From Leifsonia sp. ku-ls (lineage in GTDB: Bacteria > Actinomycetota > Actinomycetes > Actinomycetales > Microbacteriaceae), in contig QKXI01000003.1 of NCBI GenBank assembly GCA_003367665.1, positions 248,001 through 312,000 on the forward strand: a DNA stretch of 64,000 nucleotides, in the 5' to 3' direction. A program made the translations under genes and the position numbers. Under the pieces are notes generated by a model that worked only from the letters and a program-made list of their open reading frames with translations, had not been told where the DNA came from and made no database searches. Positions 44,549 through 53,099 of the stretch are shown in pieces. Each line of letters starts with the position of its first letter. Positions within the stretch are counted from its first letter, which is position 1.

Positions 44549-45435
44549 TGCACGCGGATCTGTGGCAGCAGCTGTTCGACTTCACGGACTACGGCGAGCT
44601 CCTGCTCCTGGTGAAGAACTCGATCTTCGCCGGCGCGGTGCTCGGGATCGTGGGCGGCCTGATCGGCGTCTTCGTGATGCAGCGCGACATGGCGTTCGCC
44701 GTGCACGGCATCAGCGAGCTGTCGTTCGCCGGCGCCGCCATCGCGCTCCTCCTCGGCGTGAACGTCGTCGCCGGCTCGCTCGTCGGGTCGCTGATCGCCG
44801 CGGTGCTGATCGGGCTGCTCGGCGCCAAGGCGCGCGACCGCAATTCGATCATCGCGGTGCTGATGCCGTTCGGGCTCGGCCTCGGCATCCTGGCTCTCGC
44901 GCTCTATCCCGGCCGCAGCGCGAACAAGTTCGGCCTGCTGACCGGTCAGATCGTCTCGGTGGACGACCCGCAGCTGGGCTGGCTCCTGGTCATCGGCGCG
45001 ATCGTGCTGGTCGCGCTGCTGCTGATGTGGCGACCGCTGACCTTCGACAGCCTGGATGCGGACGTCGCCGCCTCGCGCGGCGTCCCGACCCGGTTCGTCG
45101 CGCTCGCCTTCATGGTGCTGCTCGGCCTCGCCGTCGCCGTGTCCGTTCAGATCGTCGGCGCGCTGCTCGTGCTGTCCCTCCTCGTGACGCCGGCCGCGGC
45201 AGCGATGCGCATCTCGTCGTCGCCGTTGAGGGTGCCGCTCATCAGCGTGGGGTTCGCCCTGGTGTCCGTGGTCGGCGGCATCCTGCTCGCCCTGGGCAGC
45301 GCGCTGCCCATCAGCCCGTACGTGACCACGATCTCGTTCCTCATCTATGTCGTCTGCCGCATCGTCGGCGGGCGGCGCGCGCGACGGCGGACGGCGGCCG
45401 CGACTTCTCGGCCACTCGTGAGCCAGGCGGGCTAG
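44545..45435 (+). CDS. znuB: Zinc ABC transporter permease
   Basis: 296-residue permease with about eight hydrophobic segments: DYGELLLLVKNSIFAGAVLGIVGGLIGVFVMQRDMAFAVHGISELSFAGAAIALLLG is the family N-terminus, and SVQIVGALLVLSLLVTPAAAAM is the conserved permease segment. Overlaps znuC by 4 bases. The zur regulator follows after 6 bases. Confidence 0.93.
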   Translation: MMHADLWQQLFDFTDYGELLLLVKNSIFAGAVLGIVGGLIGVFVMQRDMAFAVHGISELSFAGAAIALLLGVNVVAGSLVGSLIAAVLIGLLGAKARDRNSIIAVLMPFGLGLGILALALYPGRSANKFGLLTGQIVSVDDPQLGWLLVIGAIVLVALLLMWRPLTFDSLDADVAASRGVPTRFVALAFMVLLGLAVAVSVQIVGALLVLSLLVTPAAAAMRISSSPLRVPLISVGFALVSVVGGILLALGSALPISPYVTTISFLIYVVCRIVGGRRARRRTAAATSRPLVSQAG

Positions 45436-45441
45436 CCTGGA

Positions 45442-45858
45442 GTGGTGAAGCGGAACACCTGGCAGCGCGAAGCCGTCCGCGAGGCGTTGACCTCGACGGA
45501 GGGCTTCATCAGCGCGCAGGGACTCCACCTGAGCCTGCACGAGGCCGGCTCCCCCATCGGCCTGGCGACGGTGTACCGCGCCCTCGCCGACCTGGCCGCC
45601 GAGGGCGACGCCGACTCGCTGCAGTCGCCGGAGGGCGAGAGCCTCTACCGAGCCTGCACGACGGGACACCACCACCACCTGATCTGCCGCAACTGCGGCC
45701 TCACGGTGGAGATCGAGGCGGACGCCGTGGAGCAGTGGGCCCGTCAGGCCGCGGCCGCCCACGGTTTTACGCAGGCGCAGCACGTGGTCGACGTGTTCGG
45801 CCTCTGCGCGTCGTGCACGGCCAAGGCCGATTTGGCCGGGTCCCCCTCCATGCCGTAG
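45442..45858 (+). CDS. zur: Fur-family regulator, probable zinc uptake repressor Zur
   Basis: 138-residue Fur-family repressor: winged helix near the N-terminus (RNTWQREAVREALTSTEGFISAQGLHLSLHEAGSPIGLATVYRALADLA) and metal ligands in TTGHHHHLICRNCGLTVEIEAD and the C-terminal LCASC pair (structural Zn site). The start is GTG at 45442 or the adjacent GTG at 45445. Co-located with znuACB, whose promoter carries a Zur box, so zinc sensing is the best assignment (inference). Confidence 0.88.
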   Translation: MVKRNTWQREAVREALTSTEGFISAQGLHLSLHEAGSPIGLATVYRALADLAAEGDADSLQSPEGESLYRACTTGHHHHLICRNCGLTVEIEADAVEQWARQAAAAHGFTQAQHVVDVFGLCASCTAKADLAGSPSMP

Positions 45859-45871
45859 CATGGTTGTTTGG

Positions 45872-45894
45872 CTGAGTGGGCTCCTCCCGCTCAG
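45872..45894 (+). terminator. Hairpin after zur
   Basis: CTGAGTGGG-CTCCT-CCCGCTCAG, a 9-bp stem with one G-U pair, 14 bases after the zur stop. No T-run. It may end the znu-zur operon or be part of the rpmB leader. Confidence 0.5.
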
Positions 45895-45957
45895 ATCGTG
45901 TACGAAACCCCCTTCCTTCGAAAGTCGGGGAAGTCGTGCGCCGACAAGTGACCTTGG

Positions 45958-45977
45958 GTGGTGCCGTCCGGCACCAC
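45958..45977 (+). promoter_or_regulatory. Hairpin in the rpmB leader, next to the ribosome binding site
   Basis: GTGGTGCC-GTCC-GGCACCAC, a perfect 8-bp stem with a 4-base loop, ending 5 bases before GGAGAAG and 19 bases before the rpmB ATG. It could tune translation of rpmB; no regulator is known. No Zur box is visible between zur and rpmB. Confidence 0.5.
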
Positions 45978-45996
45978 GGTATTGGAGAAGAAAGCA

Positions 45997-46233
45997 ATGG
46001 CAGCAGTGTGCCAGGTGACGGGAGCCACCCCCGGCTTCGGTCACAACATCTCGCACTCGCACCGCCGCACCAAGCGCCGGTTCGACCCGAACATCCAGAA
46101 GAAGACGTACTACGTTCCGTCGCTTCGCCGTAACGTCACCCTGACCCTGAGCGCCAAGGGCATCAAGGTCATCGACGCCCGTGGCATCGAGGCAGTGGTC
46201 AAGGACCTCCTGGCCCGTGGGGAGAAGATCTAA
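45997..46233 (+). CDS. rpmB: 50S ribosomal protein L28, cysteine-poor type
   Basis: 78-residue L28 with the family [26 protein letters not shown] core. It has a single Cys (CQVTG) and lacks the paired CxxC ligands, so it is of the zinc-independent (C-minus) type. First gene of rpmB-rpmG-rpsN, beside zinc uptake genes. Confidence 0.96.
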   Translation: MAAVCQVTGATPGFGHNISHSHRRTKRRFDPNIQKKTYYVPSLRRNVTLTLSAKGIKVIDARGIEAVVKDLLARGEKI

Positions 46234-46235
46234 CA

Positions 46236-46403
46236 ATGGCGAAGCAGCAGGACATCCGTCCGATCATCAAGCTCCGTTCGACGGCGGGCACCGGTTACAC
46301 CTACGTGACCAAGAAGAACCGCCGCAACGACCCCGACCGCCTCGTGCTCAAGAAGTACGACCCCATCGTGCGCAAGCACGTCGACTTCCGAGAGGAGCGC
46401 TAA
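46236..46403 (+). CDS. rpmG: 50S ribosomal protein L33, cysteine-free type
   Basis: 55-residue L33 ([35 protein letters not shown]...). It contains no cysteine, so it is the zinc-independent type. It is 2 bases after the rpmB stop and 2 bases before the rpsN ATG. Confidence 0.96.
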   Translation: MAKQQDIRPIIKLRSTAGTGYTYVTKKNRRNDPDRLVLKKYDPIVRKHVDFREER

Positions 46404-46405
46404 TC

Positions 46406-46711
46406 ATGGCCAAGAAGTCCAAGATCGCCAAGAACGAGCAGCGCAAGGTCGTCGTCGCTCGCTACGCCGCCAAGCGTGCGGAGCTCAAGAAGGCCCTCGT
46501 CGACCCGAACGGCACCGACGAGTCCCGTGAGGCCGCCCGCGTCGGCCTGCAGAAGCTCCCCCGCGACGCTTCGCCGATCCGCGTCCGCAACCGCGACGCC
46601 GTCGACGGCCGCCCGCGCGGTAACCTCAGCAAGTTCGGCATCTCGCGCGTCCGCTTCCGCGACATGGCGCACCGCGGCGAGCTGCCCGGCATCACCAAGT
46701 CGAGCTGGTAA
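46406..46711 (+). CDS. rpsN: 30S ribosomal protein S14, long cysteine-free type
   Basis: 101-residue S14 of the long form without the CxxC zinc motif (short S14 is ~61 residues with four Cys). The C-terminus [32 protein letters not shown] is the family hallmark. With L28 and L33 it completes a zinc-independent ribosomal set next to znu-zur. Confidence 0.97.
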   Translation: MAKKSKIAKNEQRKVVVARYAAKRAELKKALVDPNGTDESREAARVGLQKLPRDASPIRVRNRDAVDGRPRGNLSKFGISRVRFRDMAHRGELPGITKSSW

Positions 46712-46730
46712 GTCAGCGCGACGACGCTTC

Positions 46731-46762
46731 AAGGGCGTCCGGCTTCGGCCGGGCGCCCTTTT
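46731..46762 (+). terminator. Rho-independent terminator after rpsN
   Basis: AAGGGCGTCCGGC (46731-46743), TTCG loop, GCCGGGCGCCCTT (46748-46760), with one G-U pair: a 13-bp stem closed by a stable C(UUCG)G tetraloop, followed by TTTT. Confidence 0.95.
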
Positions 46763-46780
46763 GCGTGCCGGGGTCGTGGG

Positions 46781-47713
46781 TCAGTGGCCGACCCACTTGG
46801 GCTCTTGACCGGAACGGAGCCAGTACATGGGGAAGCTGGCCTGATGGAAGCGGAGCTCCGTGATGACCGCCCCGGTGAGCCCCGCCAGGTCGCCTTCGTC
46901 GGGGTTCTCCGCGGTCCACGCGCCATCTTCGGGGATCTCGCGGTCGGCGAGCCGCCATGCGCCGACGACCACACGGAAGTTCGGCGAACCGGTGATGGCG
47001 ATCAGCGCGGTGGGAACATCCTCCTGGACATGTCCCCACATCGTCGCGGACGGTGCCCAGTACTTGAGGCAGCGCTCCGCGCGCGAGGCAGCATCCCATC
47101 CCGGGGACGCCGGAGCGCGCCCGTCTGAGGGCCGGGCGTTCACGTACACCAGCAGCGCGGAGTGGATGCCCGCATTCTCTAGCTTCTCGGTGAGCTCGGT
47201 CGGATCCAGCGGGACGATGGGCGCGCCGGCGTGTGGGAGGAAGTCGAGAGGTGCGCCCATCTCCGCACCGGAGAGAATCGCCTGGACGGCTTGCGTCGCG
47301 ACCGCCTGGTTGCGTGCGTCGCAGAACTCGTAGGCACGAATGTCGCTTCCTGTGCCGTCGGGCAGCGTCGAGCCGAGCACCGTCGGGTATTCCGGATGCG
47401 CTTCGGAGTCCGAGGACGCTTCGATCGCCCCCGACTCGTTCCGCCGGTTGGCGCTTGCATCGGGGTTGGCGAGTTTATCCGCTCTGATCAGGGCCGCTTC
47501 TGTCACACCGAGGTCGCCGTGGCAGCGCTTCGGCAGGCTGAGAGCCCGGAGTGACGGCCAGGTCGTCGCGTTCTGCAGCGCGTCGGCCAACGCACCGTTG
47601 GACGAAGCGCCGAGGTGATGCAGCATCCGGAACGGGTCGCGGGCCTGTCCGATATACGAGACCGGCCCGTTCTCGGTCTCGAGCGCGAACCGGTACACGT
47701 AGTAGTCCCCCAT
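46781..47713 (-). CDS. GIY-YIG-like N-terminal domain protein, uncharacterised
   Basis: 310 residues. The first ~90 residues resemble a GIY-YIG nuclease of the LEM-3-like type: YVY at 5-7 and YIG at 20-22, then Arg29 and His33, Glu72 and Asn83 (TEAALIRADKLANP), matching the order of the catalytic Tyr, Tyr, Arg, His, Glu and Asn. The C-terminal ~200 residues are not recognised. The base composition is visibly lower in GC than its neighbours, suggesting transfer. It is isolated between rpsN and hup, transcribed against both. The ATG at 47713 is chosen because the domain starts there. Confidence 0.6.
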   Translation of the reverse strand: MGDYYVYRFALETENGPVSYIGQARDPFRMLHHLGASSNGALADALQNATTWPSLRALSLPKRCHGDLGVTEAALIRADKLANPDASANRRNESGAIEASSDSEAHPEYPTVLGSTLPDGTGSDIRAYEFCDARNQAVATQAVQAILSGAEMGAPLDFLPHAGAPIVPLDPTELTEKLENAGIHSALLVYVNARPSDGRAPASPGWDAASRAERCLKYWAPSATMWGHVQEDVPTALIAITGSPNFRVVVGAWRLADREIPEDGAWTAENPDEGDLAGLTGAVITELRFHQASFPMYWLRSGQEPKWVGH

Positions 47714-47902
47714 GCATCCGACCCTATGGCACCCCTGCGCCGCACCGGCCGATTGCAACCAAAAGGCCGGAAATCCGCGAGTTTCCGGGCCTTTCTGATA
47801 CATTCGGTTGCGGTCGACCGACCAAACGTAACGGCCCAGCGTGGCCTCAACCGTTCCACAAGATAGCTGTAGATCCAGCACAAGGTCCGAGGAGGACACT
47901 CA

Positions 47903-48187
47903 ATGGCTGACAACCTGAACAAGACCGAGCTCGTTGCCGCCGTCGCCGCGGCGTCGGGTCAGAGCCAGGCCACCGTCTCGAGCGTCGTCGACGCGTTCTT
48001 CGCCACCATCAGCGAGACCGTCGCCAAGGGCGGCAAGGTCACCATCCCGGGCTGGCTCGCCGCTGAGCGCAGCGAGACCGCTGCCCGCACCGGCCGCAAC
48101 CCGCAGACCGGCGAGGAGATCTCGATCCCGGCCGGCCACCGCGTCAAGCTGACCGCGGGCTCGAAGCTCAAGGCTGCCGTCAAGTAA
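47903..48187 (+). CDS. hup: HU family DNA-binding protein
   Basis: 94-residue histone-like protein. It has NKTELVAAVAAASGQSQATVSSVVDAFFATI at the N-terminus and the flexible arm GRNPQTGEEISIPAGHRVKLTAGSKLKAAVK with the intercalating Pro. It has the short form without the Lys/Ala-rich tail of mycobacterial HupB. AGGAGGA precedes the ATG. Confidence 0.96.
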   Translation: MADNLNKTELVAAVAAASGQSQATVSSVVDAFFATISETVAKGGKVTIPGWLAAERSETAARTGRNPQTGEEISIPAGHRVKLTAGSKLKAAVK

Positions 48188-48202
48188 CCTTTCCAGCTTG
48201 CC

Positions 48203-48235
48203 CGAGGGCGGTGCCGCACAGCGGCGCCGCCCTCG
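48203..48235 (+). terminator. Hairpin terminator after hup
   Basis: CGAGGGCGG (48203-48211) pairs with CCGCCCTCG (48227-48235), with a further inner pairing of GCCG and CGGC around CACAG. It lies 16 bases after the hup stop, with no T-run. Confidence 0.8.
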
Positions 48236-48239
48236 TCGC

Positions 48240-48248
48240 TTATCCACA
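48240..48248 (+). promoter_or_regulatory. Exact DnaA box upstream of the copD-ctaG fusion
   Basis: TTATCCACA, 48 bases before the predicted start, continuing as the 14-mer TTATCCACAGCCTT that also occurs at 37573-37586. Functional binding is inference. Confidence 0.55.
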
Positions 48249-48295
48249 GCCTTCGCCCTCCGGGCGGCCGCCCAGCGGCGGGGACGTAGGCTGGG

Positions 48296-50269
48296 ATGGT
48301 GCCACGAATCCTCCGCGTGATCGGCCCCGCCGTGCTGCTGCTCGCAGCCGCGGCGGCGATGATCGCCGCCCTCGCCTTCGGCGGCGGGGCCGCCGCCCCG
48401 CTGCTCGCCGACCCCGGCGCGCTGGTGCGCTGGGGCCTGCCGGCGGCGACGCTCGTGGTCAACCTCAGCCTCGCGGGCACAGTCGGTGCGCTCGTGTTGG
48501 CGTGCTTCGCGTTCAGCCCCGACCGCGGCGAGTACGGCACCGCGCTCGATTTCGCGGCGGGCAGCGCTGCGGTGATGACAGTGGCGTCCGCGGCGACCGG
48601 GCTCTTCACCTTCGTCAGCGTCTCCAACGTCCCGTGGTCGTTCGATGCCACGTTCAGCAACGGCCTCAGCTCGTTCATCACCAGCGTGTCCCTCGGCCAG
48701 GCGTGGCTCGGCATCACGCTCATCGCCGCGGCGGTCACCGTGCTCTGCTTCGCGGTGCGCAACCAGACGGCGATCGTCTTCGTTACCCTGCTCGCCATGG
48801 CCACCGTCGTCCCGATGGCGCAGCAGGGGCACAGCGCAGAGGCGGCCGGCCACGACGCGGCGGTCACCTCGTTCGGACTGCACGTGCTGTTCGCGGCGAT
48901 CTGGCTCGGCGGCCTTGTCACGCTGATCGTGGTCAAGCACACGTTCGGCAAGGGTCGGCTGCTGACCGTGCTGGAGCGGTACTCCACGGTCGCGCTGGTC
49001 TGCTTCGTCGTCGTTGCCGCCTCCGGCTACGTCAACGCCGAGCTGCGCGTCGGCACGCTGGAGCAGCTGGCGACGCCGTACGGCATCCTGGTGCTGGTCA
49101 AGGTCGCCGCGCTCGTCGCGCTCGGTCTGTTCGGCCTCACCCAGCGCCGCTACCTGATCGCGCGACTCAAGACCTCCGGCGAACCGCGTAGCTTCTGGTG
49201 GCTTGTGGTGGCGGAGCTCGCCTTCATGGGCATCGCGTCCGGCGTCGCCGCCGCGCTCGCGCGAACTGTGACGCCGGTTCCCCAGACGCGTGCGGCCACG
49301 CCGACGCCGGCCGAGATCCTCACCGGCGAGAAGCTCCCGCCCGAACTCACGTGGGGGCGACTGTTCACGTCCTGGAACTTCGACCTGCTCTGGGTGCTCG
49401 CCTGCGCTTTCGCCCTCTTCTTCTACTTCGCCGGCGTCTGGCGGCTGCGTCGCCGCGGCGACAGCTGGCCGATCTACCGCACGGTGCTGTGGACCCTGGG
49501 CATCGTCCTGCTGTTCTACATCACCAACGGCGGTGTGAACGTCTACGAGAAGTACCTCTTCTCCGCGCACATGTCCGCCCACATGGTGCTCACGATGGGC
49601 GTTCCGTTGCTGCTGGTGCCCGGCGCGCCCGTGACGCTAGCGGCCCGAGCGATCCGCAAGCGCCGCGACGGCTCGCGAGGCGGTCGCGAATGGATGCTGC
49701 TGGCGGTGCACTCGCGCTTCGCGGCGGTCATCTCCAACCCGATCGTCGCGGCGATCCTGTTCGCCGGTTCGCTGTGGGTGTTCTACTACACGCCCATCTT
49801 CCGCTGGGCGACGACCGACCACATAGGCCACGAGTGGATGGTCGTGCACTTCCTCATCACCGGCTACCTGTTCGTCCAGTCGCTGATCGGAATCGACCCC
49901 GTCAAATACCGGCTCGCCTACCCGTTCCGCCTGCTCCTGCTGCTGCTCACCATGGCGTTCCACGCCTTCTTCGGCCTGTCGATCATGCAGATGCACGGCC
50001 TGCTGTTGGCCGACTGGTTCGGAGCGATGGGCCGCACCTGGGGCGACACCCCGCTGATGGACCAGCAGGCCGGCGGCGGCATCGCGTGGAGCATCGGCGA
50101 GATCCCGACCGTCATCCTCGCGATCGTGGTGGCCATCCAATGGAGCCGCAGCGACGAACGCGAGACCAAGCGCCGCGACCGCAACGCCGACCGCACGGGC
50201 GACGCCGAGCTGCAGGCCTACAACGAGCGCCTGGCGCGGATGGCGGAGCGCGACGGGGCGAGCCGCTAG
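48296..50269 (+). CDS. Fused CopD-like and CtaG-like membrane protein (copper/cytochrome oxidase assembly)
   Basis: 657 residues with some 16 hydrophobic segments. The N-terminal ~330 residues resemble CopD copper resistance proteins (MAQQGHSAEAAGHD and HVLFAAIWLGGLVTLIVVK, with conserved His and Trp). The C-terminal ~300 residues match the caa3-type CtaG family (YITNGGVNVYEKYLFSAHMSAHMVLTMGVPLLLVPGAPV and a later MAFHAFFGLSIMQ), implicated in copper delivery to cytochrome c oxidase. Such fusions are known in actinobacteria. The start could be the ATG at 48296 or GTG at 48299. Confidence 0.9.
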   Translation: MVPRILRVIGPAVLLLAAAAAMIAALAFGGGAAAPLLADPGALVRWGLPAATLVVNLSLAGTVGALVLACFAFSPDRGEYGTALDFAAGSAAVMTVASAATGLFTFVSVSNVPWSFDATFSNGLSSFITSVSLGQAWLGITLIAAAVTVLCFAVRNQTAIVFVTLLAMATVVPMAQQGHSAEAAGHDAAVTSFGLHVLFAAIWLGGLVTLIVVKHTFGKGRLLTVLERYSTVALVCFVVVAASGYVNAELRVGTLEQLATPYGILVLVKVAALVALGLFGLTQRRYLIARLKTSGEPRSFWWLVVAELAFMGIASGVAAALARTVTPVPQTRAATPTPAEILTGEKLPPELTWGRLFTSWNFDLLWVLACAFALFFYFAGVWRLRRRGDSWPIYRTVLWTLGIVLLFYITNGGVNVYEKYLFSAHMSAHMVLTMGVPLLLVPGAPVTLAARAIRKRRDGSRGGREWMLLAVHSRFAAVISNPIVAAILFAGSLWVFYYTPIFRWATTDHIGHEWMVVHFLITGYLFVQSLIGIDPVKYRLAYPFRLLLLLLTMAFHAFFGLSIMQMHGLLLADWFGAMGRTWGDTPLMDQQAGGGIAWSIGEIPTVILAIVVAIQWSRSDERETKRRDRNADRTGDAELQAYNERLARMAERDGASR

Positions 50270-51312
50270 GGATCCTGCGCGACCACGATCGAGAGGGAGC
50301 CGTCCGGGCGGATCACGACGCTGCTCAGCTTCATCGAGAACGGCTCGTCCTCGCTGCGGGTGCTGACCGTGCCGTCGAAGAGGGATTGGACCGTCGCGGT
50401 CAGGTGGGCGACCCCCGCCGCGGGCGCGGCCGTCCAGCCGGTGTCGCCCGGCGCGAGCCGCACCACCGGGTACGTGACCATCGACCAGGTCGGGTCGCCC
50501 TGCACGCGGTCGTCGATGACGGCGCCGAACGGGCAGCCGGCCGGCTGCAGCACCCGCTGCTTCGCGCACTCGTCCAGGAAGCCGTTCACCTCTCGCTGCA
50601 CCGCCTTGGTGAAAGCGGCGGTCGGCTGGGCGTCCACCGTCGTCTCGGTGACCTCGCCCGCCGCCGGCGCCGTGAGCACGCGACCGGCGCTCACGTAGCG
50701 CGAGTCGTGCTCCAGGGCGAGCGGGGCGAGCGGGAGCACGAGGTAGTCGGCCGACACGCTGAAGGCTTCCGCCGGCTGGGCGGGGGAGGCGGCGCGCGGG
50801 CTCACGGTGTGGTGGCCGACCGTGAAGTCCTTGGCGTGCGCGACGGTGATCCTGGACACACCCAGCGGCGTCGACGCGAACGACCACAGCGGCAGCACGC
50901 CGAGCACCGAGCCGGTCTGCCGCACGTGCAGGGTCGCCGAGACCGGCGTGCCGTCGGCGGAGGCGTTCACCACCACCGCGTGGACGCCGTCGCGGCCGGG
51001 GGTGTCCGAGACGACCGACACATCCCGGATCGTGGGCAGGATGTCGGAGCGCAGCAGCTCGCGCGACGCCGTGGTCGGCAGCCCGGCGGACGCGAGGGCG
51101 GCCTTCGTCGGGGCGGCGCCGGGCATCGAGAGGGCGGAGCGGAGGTCGTGGGCCGCGATGGAGCGGGCGAACGCCTCAACGAACCCGCTCGGGCTGTAGT
51201 ACGCCCGCTGCACGGCCCCGAAGGTCGCGATGAACGCGAGCAGCAACAGCACGCCGACGCCCGACCAGAGCAGCACGACGCGACGGAGCGCGCGCGTGTC
51301 CCCCACAGCCAT
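50266..51312 (-). CDS. Membrane-anchored extracytoplasmic protein, uncharacterised
   Basis: 348 residues. A single N-terminal helix (about residues 11-32, VVLLWSGVGVLLLLAFIATFGAV) after a short basic segment anchors the protein, with no cleavage motif. The rest is a large exported region, Ala/Val/Thr-rich, with two Cys (in FLDECAKQRVLQPAGCPFG) that might form a disulfide. No recognised family. It overlaps the 3' end of the copD-ctaG gene by 4 bases, convergently, and is divergent from the helicase gene. Confidence 0.72.
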   Translation of the reverse strand: MAVGDTRALRRVVLLWSGVGVLLLLAFIATFGAVQRAYYSPSGFVEAFARSIAAHDLRSALSMPGAAPTKAALASAGLPTTASRELLRSDILPTIRDVSVVSDTPGRDGVHAVVVNASADGTPVSATLHVRQTGSVLGVLPLWSFASTPLGVSRITVAHAKDFTVGHHTVSPRAASPAQPAEAFSVSADYLVLPLAPLALEHDSRYVSAGRVLTAPAAGEVTETTVDAQPTAAFTKAVQREVNGFLDECAKQRVLQPAGCPFGAVIDDRVQGDPTWSMVTYPVVRLAPGDTGWTAAPAAGVAHLTATVQSLFDGTVSTRSEDEPFSMKLSSVVIRPDGSLSIVVAQDP

Positions 51313-51405
51313 GAGGCCATCCTAGGTTGCTGTGGATGAGCGCCGACCGCGCGCCGGCCGGGGTTAGAGTAGTCCGGCAGGTCGGGTGAGTCGGAAGGGG
51401 CGGTC

Positions 51406-52719
51406 ATGGGCCGGCTTTCACTCTCGCCTGAGCAGCAGGCGGTCTTCGACCTCATCGAGCACACGCGCGAGCACGTGTTCGTCACCGGCCGTGCGGGCAC
51501 GGGCAAGTCGACGCTGCTCAACCACCTTTCGTGGAACACCGAGAAGTCGCTCGTCATCGCCGCGCCGACGGGTGTCGCCGCCCTGAACGTGGGCGGCCAG
51601 ACCATCCACTCGCTCTTCCGGCTGCCGATCGGCGTCATCGCCGACCACGCCATCGACCAGAGCGCCGAGCTGCGCAAGCTGCTCAACAGCATCGACACCC
51701 TGGTCATCGACGAGGTCTCCATGGTCAACGCGGACCTGATGGACGCGATCGACCGCAGCCTGCGGCAGGCGAGGCAGCGCGCGGGCGAGCCGTTCGGCGG
51801 TGTCCAGATCGTGCTGTTCGGCGACCCCTACCAGCTGGCGCCCGTGCCGGGCGACCGGGAGGAGCGTGCCTACTTCGCGGACACCTACCGGTCGATGTGG
51901 TTCTTCGACGCGAAGGTCTGGCAGGAGGCGGAGCTGCGCATCGTCGAGCTGCTCCAGGTGCATCGGCAGCACGAGTCCGACTTCCGGTTCATGCTCAACG
52001 CGGTGCGGCACGGCCAGGTGACGAAAGAGATCGCCGATCGGCTCAACGAGGTCGGCGCCCGGCCCGCGCCGGACGACGGCACCATCACGCTCGCCACCCG
52101 CAACGACACCGTGAACCGCATCAACGCTCAGGCGCTCGGCCGCCTGCCGGGCCGCGCGCTCACCGCGAAGGCGGAGGTCAGCGGCGACTTCGGCGGCCGC
52201 AACTACCCCGCGGACGAGACGCTGGAGCTCAAGGTCGGCGCGCAGGTCATGTTCCTGCGCAACGACGTCGGCCAGGGCGACGGCCCGCGCTGGGTCAACG
52301 GCACGATCGGCACCGTGACGAAGATCGACTCCAACGTCTACGTCGAAGTCGACGGCGAAGTGCACGAGGTCGAGCCGGCGATCTGGGAGAAGTTCCGCTA
52401 CACCTGGTCGCCGGAGACCAAGAAGCTGACCAAAGACGTGGTGGCCGAGTTCACGCAGTTCCCGCTGCGGCTGGCGTGGGCGGTCACCATCCACAAGTCG
52501 CAGGGCAAGACCTACGACGCGGCCATCGTCGACCTCGGCTCGCGCGCCTTCACGTCCGGGCAGACGTACGTCGCGCTCAGCCGCATCACAACGCTCGACG
52601 GGCTGTACCTGACCAGGCCGCTGCGACCGAGCGACATCACCGTCGATCGCGACGTGGAGCGGTTCATGCGCGACGCGCGGCCGGTGACCATGCCGGTCTC
52701 GGGCGCGGCGGCCAGGTGA
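51406..52719 (+). CDS. Pif1/RecD-like AAA helicase
   Basis: 437-residue superfamily 1B helicase. Walker A GRAGTGKST at residues 28-36 in VFVTGRAGTGKSTLLNHLSW; motif Ia APTGVAALNVGGQTIHSLFRLP; Walker B TLVIDEVSMV; motif III FGDPYQLAPV; and motifs V/VI LAWAVTIHKSQGKTYDAAIVDLG ... TYVALSRITTLDGLYL. It is of minimal Pif1 length, without extra domains. It is followed after 26 bases by an FHA-domain gene. Confidence 0.9.
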   Translation: MGRLSLSPEQQAVFDLIEHTREHVFVTGRAGTGKSTLLNHLSWNTEKSLVIAAPTGVAALNVGGQTIHSLFRLPIGVIADHAIDQSAELRKLLNSIDTLVIDEVSMVNADLMDAIDRSLRQARQRAGEPFGGVQIVLFGDPYQLAPVPGDREERAYFADTYRSMWFFDAKVWQEAELRIVELLQVHRQHESDFRFMLNAVRHGQVTKEIADRLNEVGARPAPDDGTITLATRNDTVNRINAQALGRLPGRALTAKAEVSGDFGGRNYPADETLELKVGAQVMFLRNDVGQGDGPRWVNGTIGTVTKIDSNVYVEVDGEVHEVEPAIWEKFRYTWSPETKKLTKDVVAEFTQFPLRLAWAVTIHKSQGKTYDAAIVDLGSRAFTSGQTYVALSRITTLDGLYLTRPLRPSDITVDRDVERFMRDARPVTMPVSGAAAR

Positions 52720-52745
52720 GATCGGAACACGAGAGAGGGGCGGAC

Positions 52746-53099
52746 GTGGCGGTGACCTTCGTGCTTGACTTCAGCGACGGACAGCGGGTCGAGACCAGCG
52801 GCAACGGCGTGATCGGCCGCAACCCGGCGGTGCACACGCCCGGCACCGAGATGGAGGACCCGGGCCACGTCGAACTGATCACCGTGCAGGACGACGCGAA
52901 GTCGGTGTCCCGCGCGCACCTGGCCTTCGGGCAGTACGACGGCGTCTTCTGGGTGATGGACCTCGGCTCGGCCAACGGCACCACCATCAGCTACCCCGGC
53001 GACGGCACCTTCGCATGCGACCCGAACGTCCGACACGAGGTCGACCCCGGCTCGGTGGTCCGCTTCGGCAGCGTCTCGTTCGCCCTCACCCGCCGCTGA
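52746..53099 (+). CDS. FHA-domain protein
   Basis: 117-residue protein made up of one forkhead-associated domain: GVIGRNPAVH (the Gly-Arg core), SVSRAHLAF, then DLGSANGTTIS (the phosphothreonine-binding Ser and Asn-Gly). It should bind a phosphothreonine peptide made by a Ser/Thr kinase, which is not in the window. Start is GTG at 52746 or 52752, with GAGAGG upstream. Its last 14 bases overlap the convergent gene. Confidence 0.9.
   Translation: MAVTFVLDFSDGQRVETSGNGVIGRNPAVHTPGTEMEDPGHVELITVQDDAKSVSRAHLAFGQYDGVFWVMDLGSANGTTISYPGDGTFACDPNVRHEVDPGSVVRFGSVSFALTRR

Noticed and set aside
45859-45996. Zur box upstream of rpmB
   Set aside because: Looked for TGA-N-AAT-N-ATT-N-TCA symmetry in the interval and found none.
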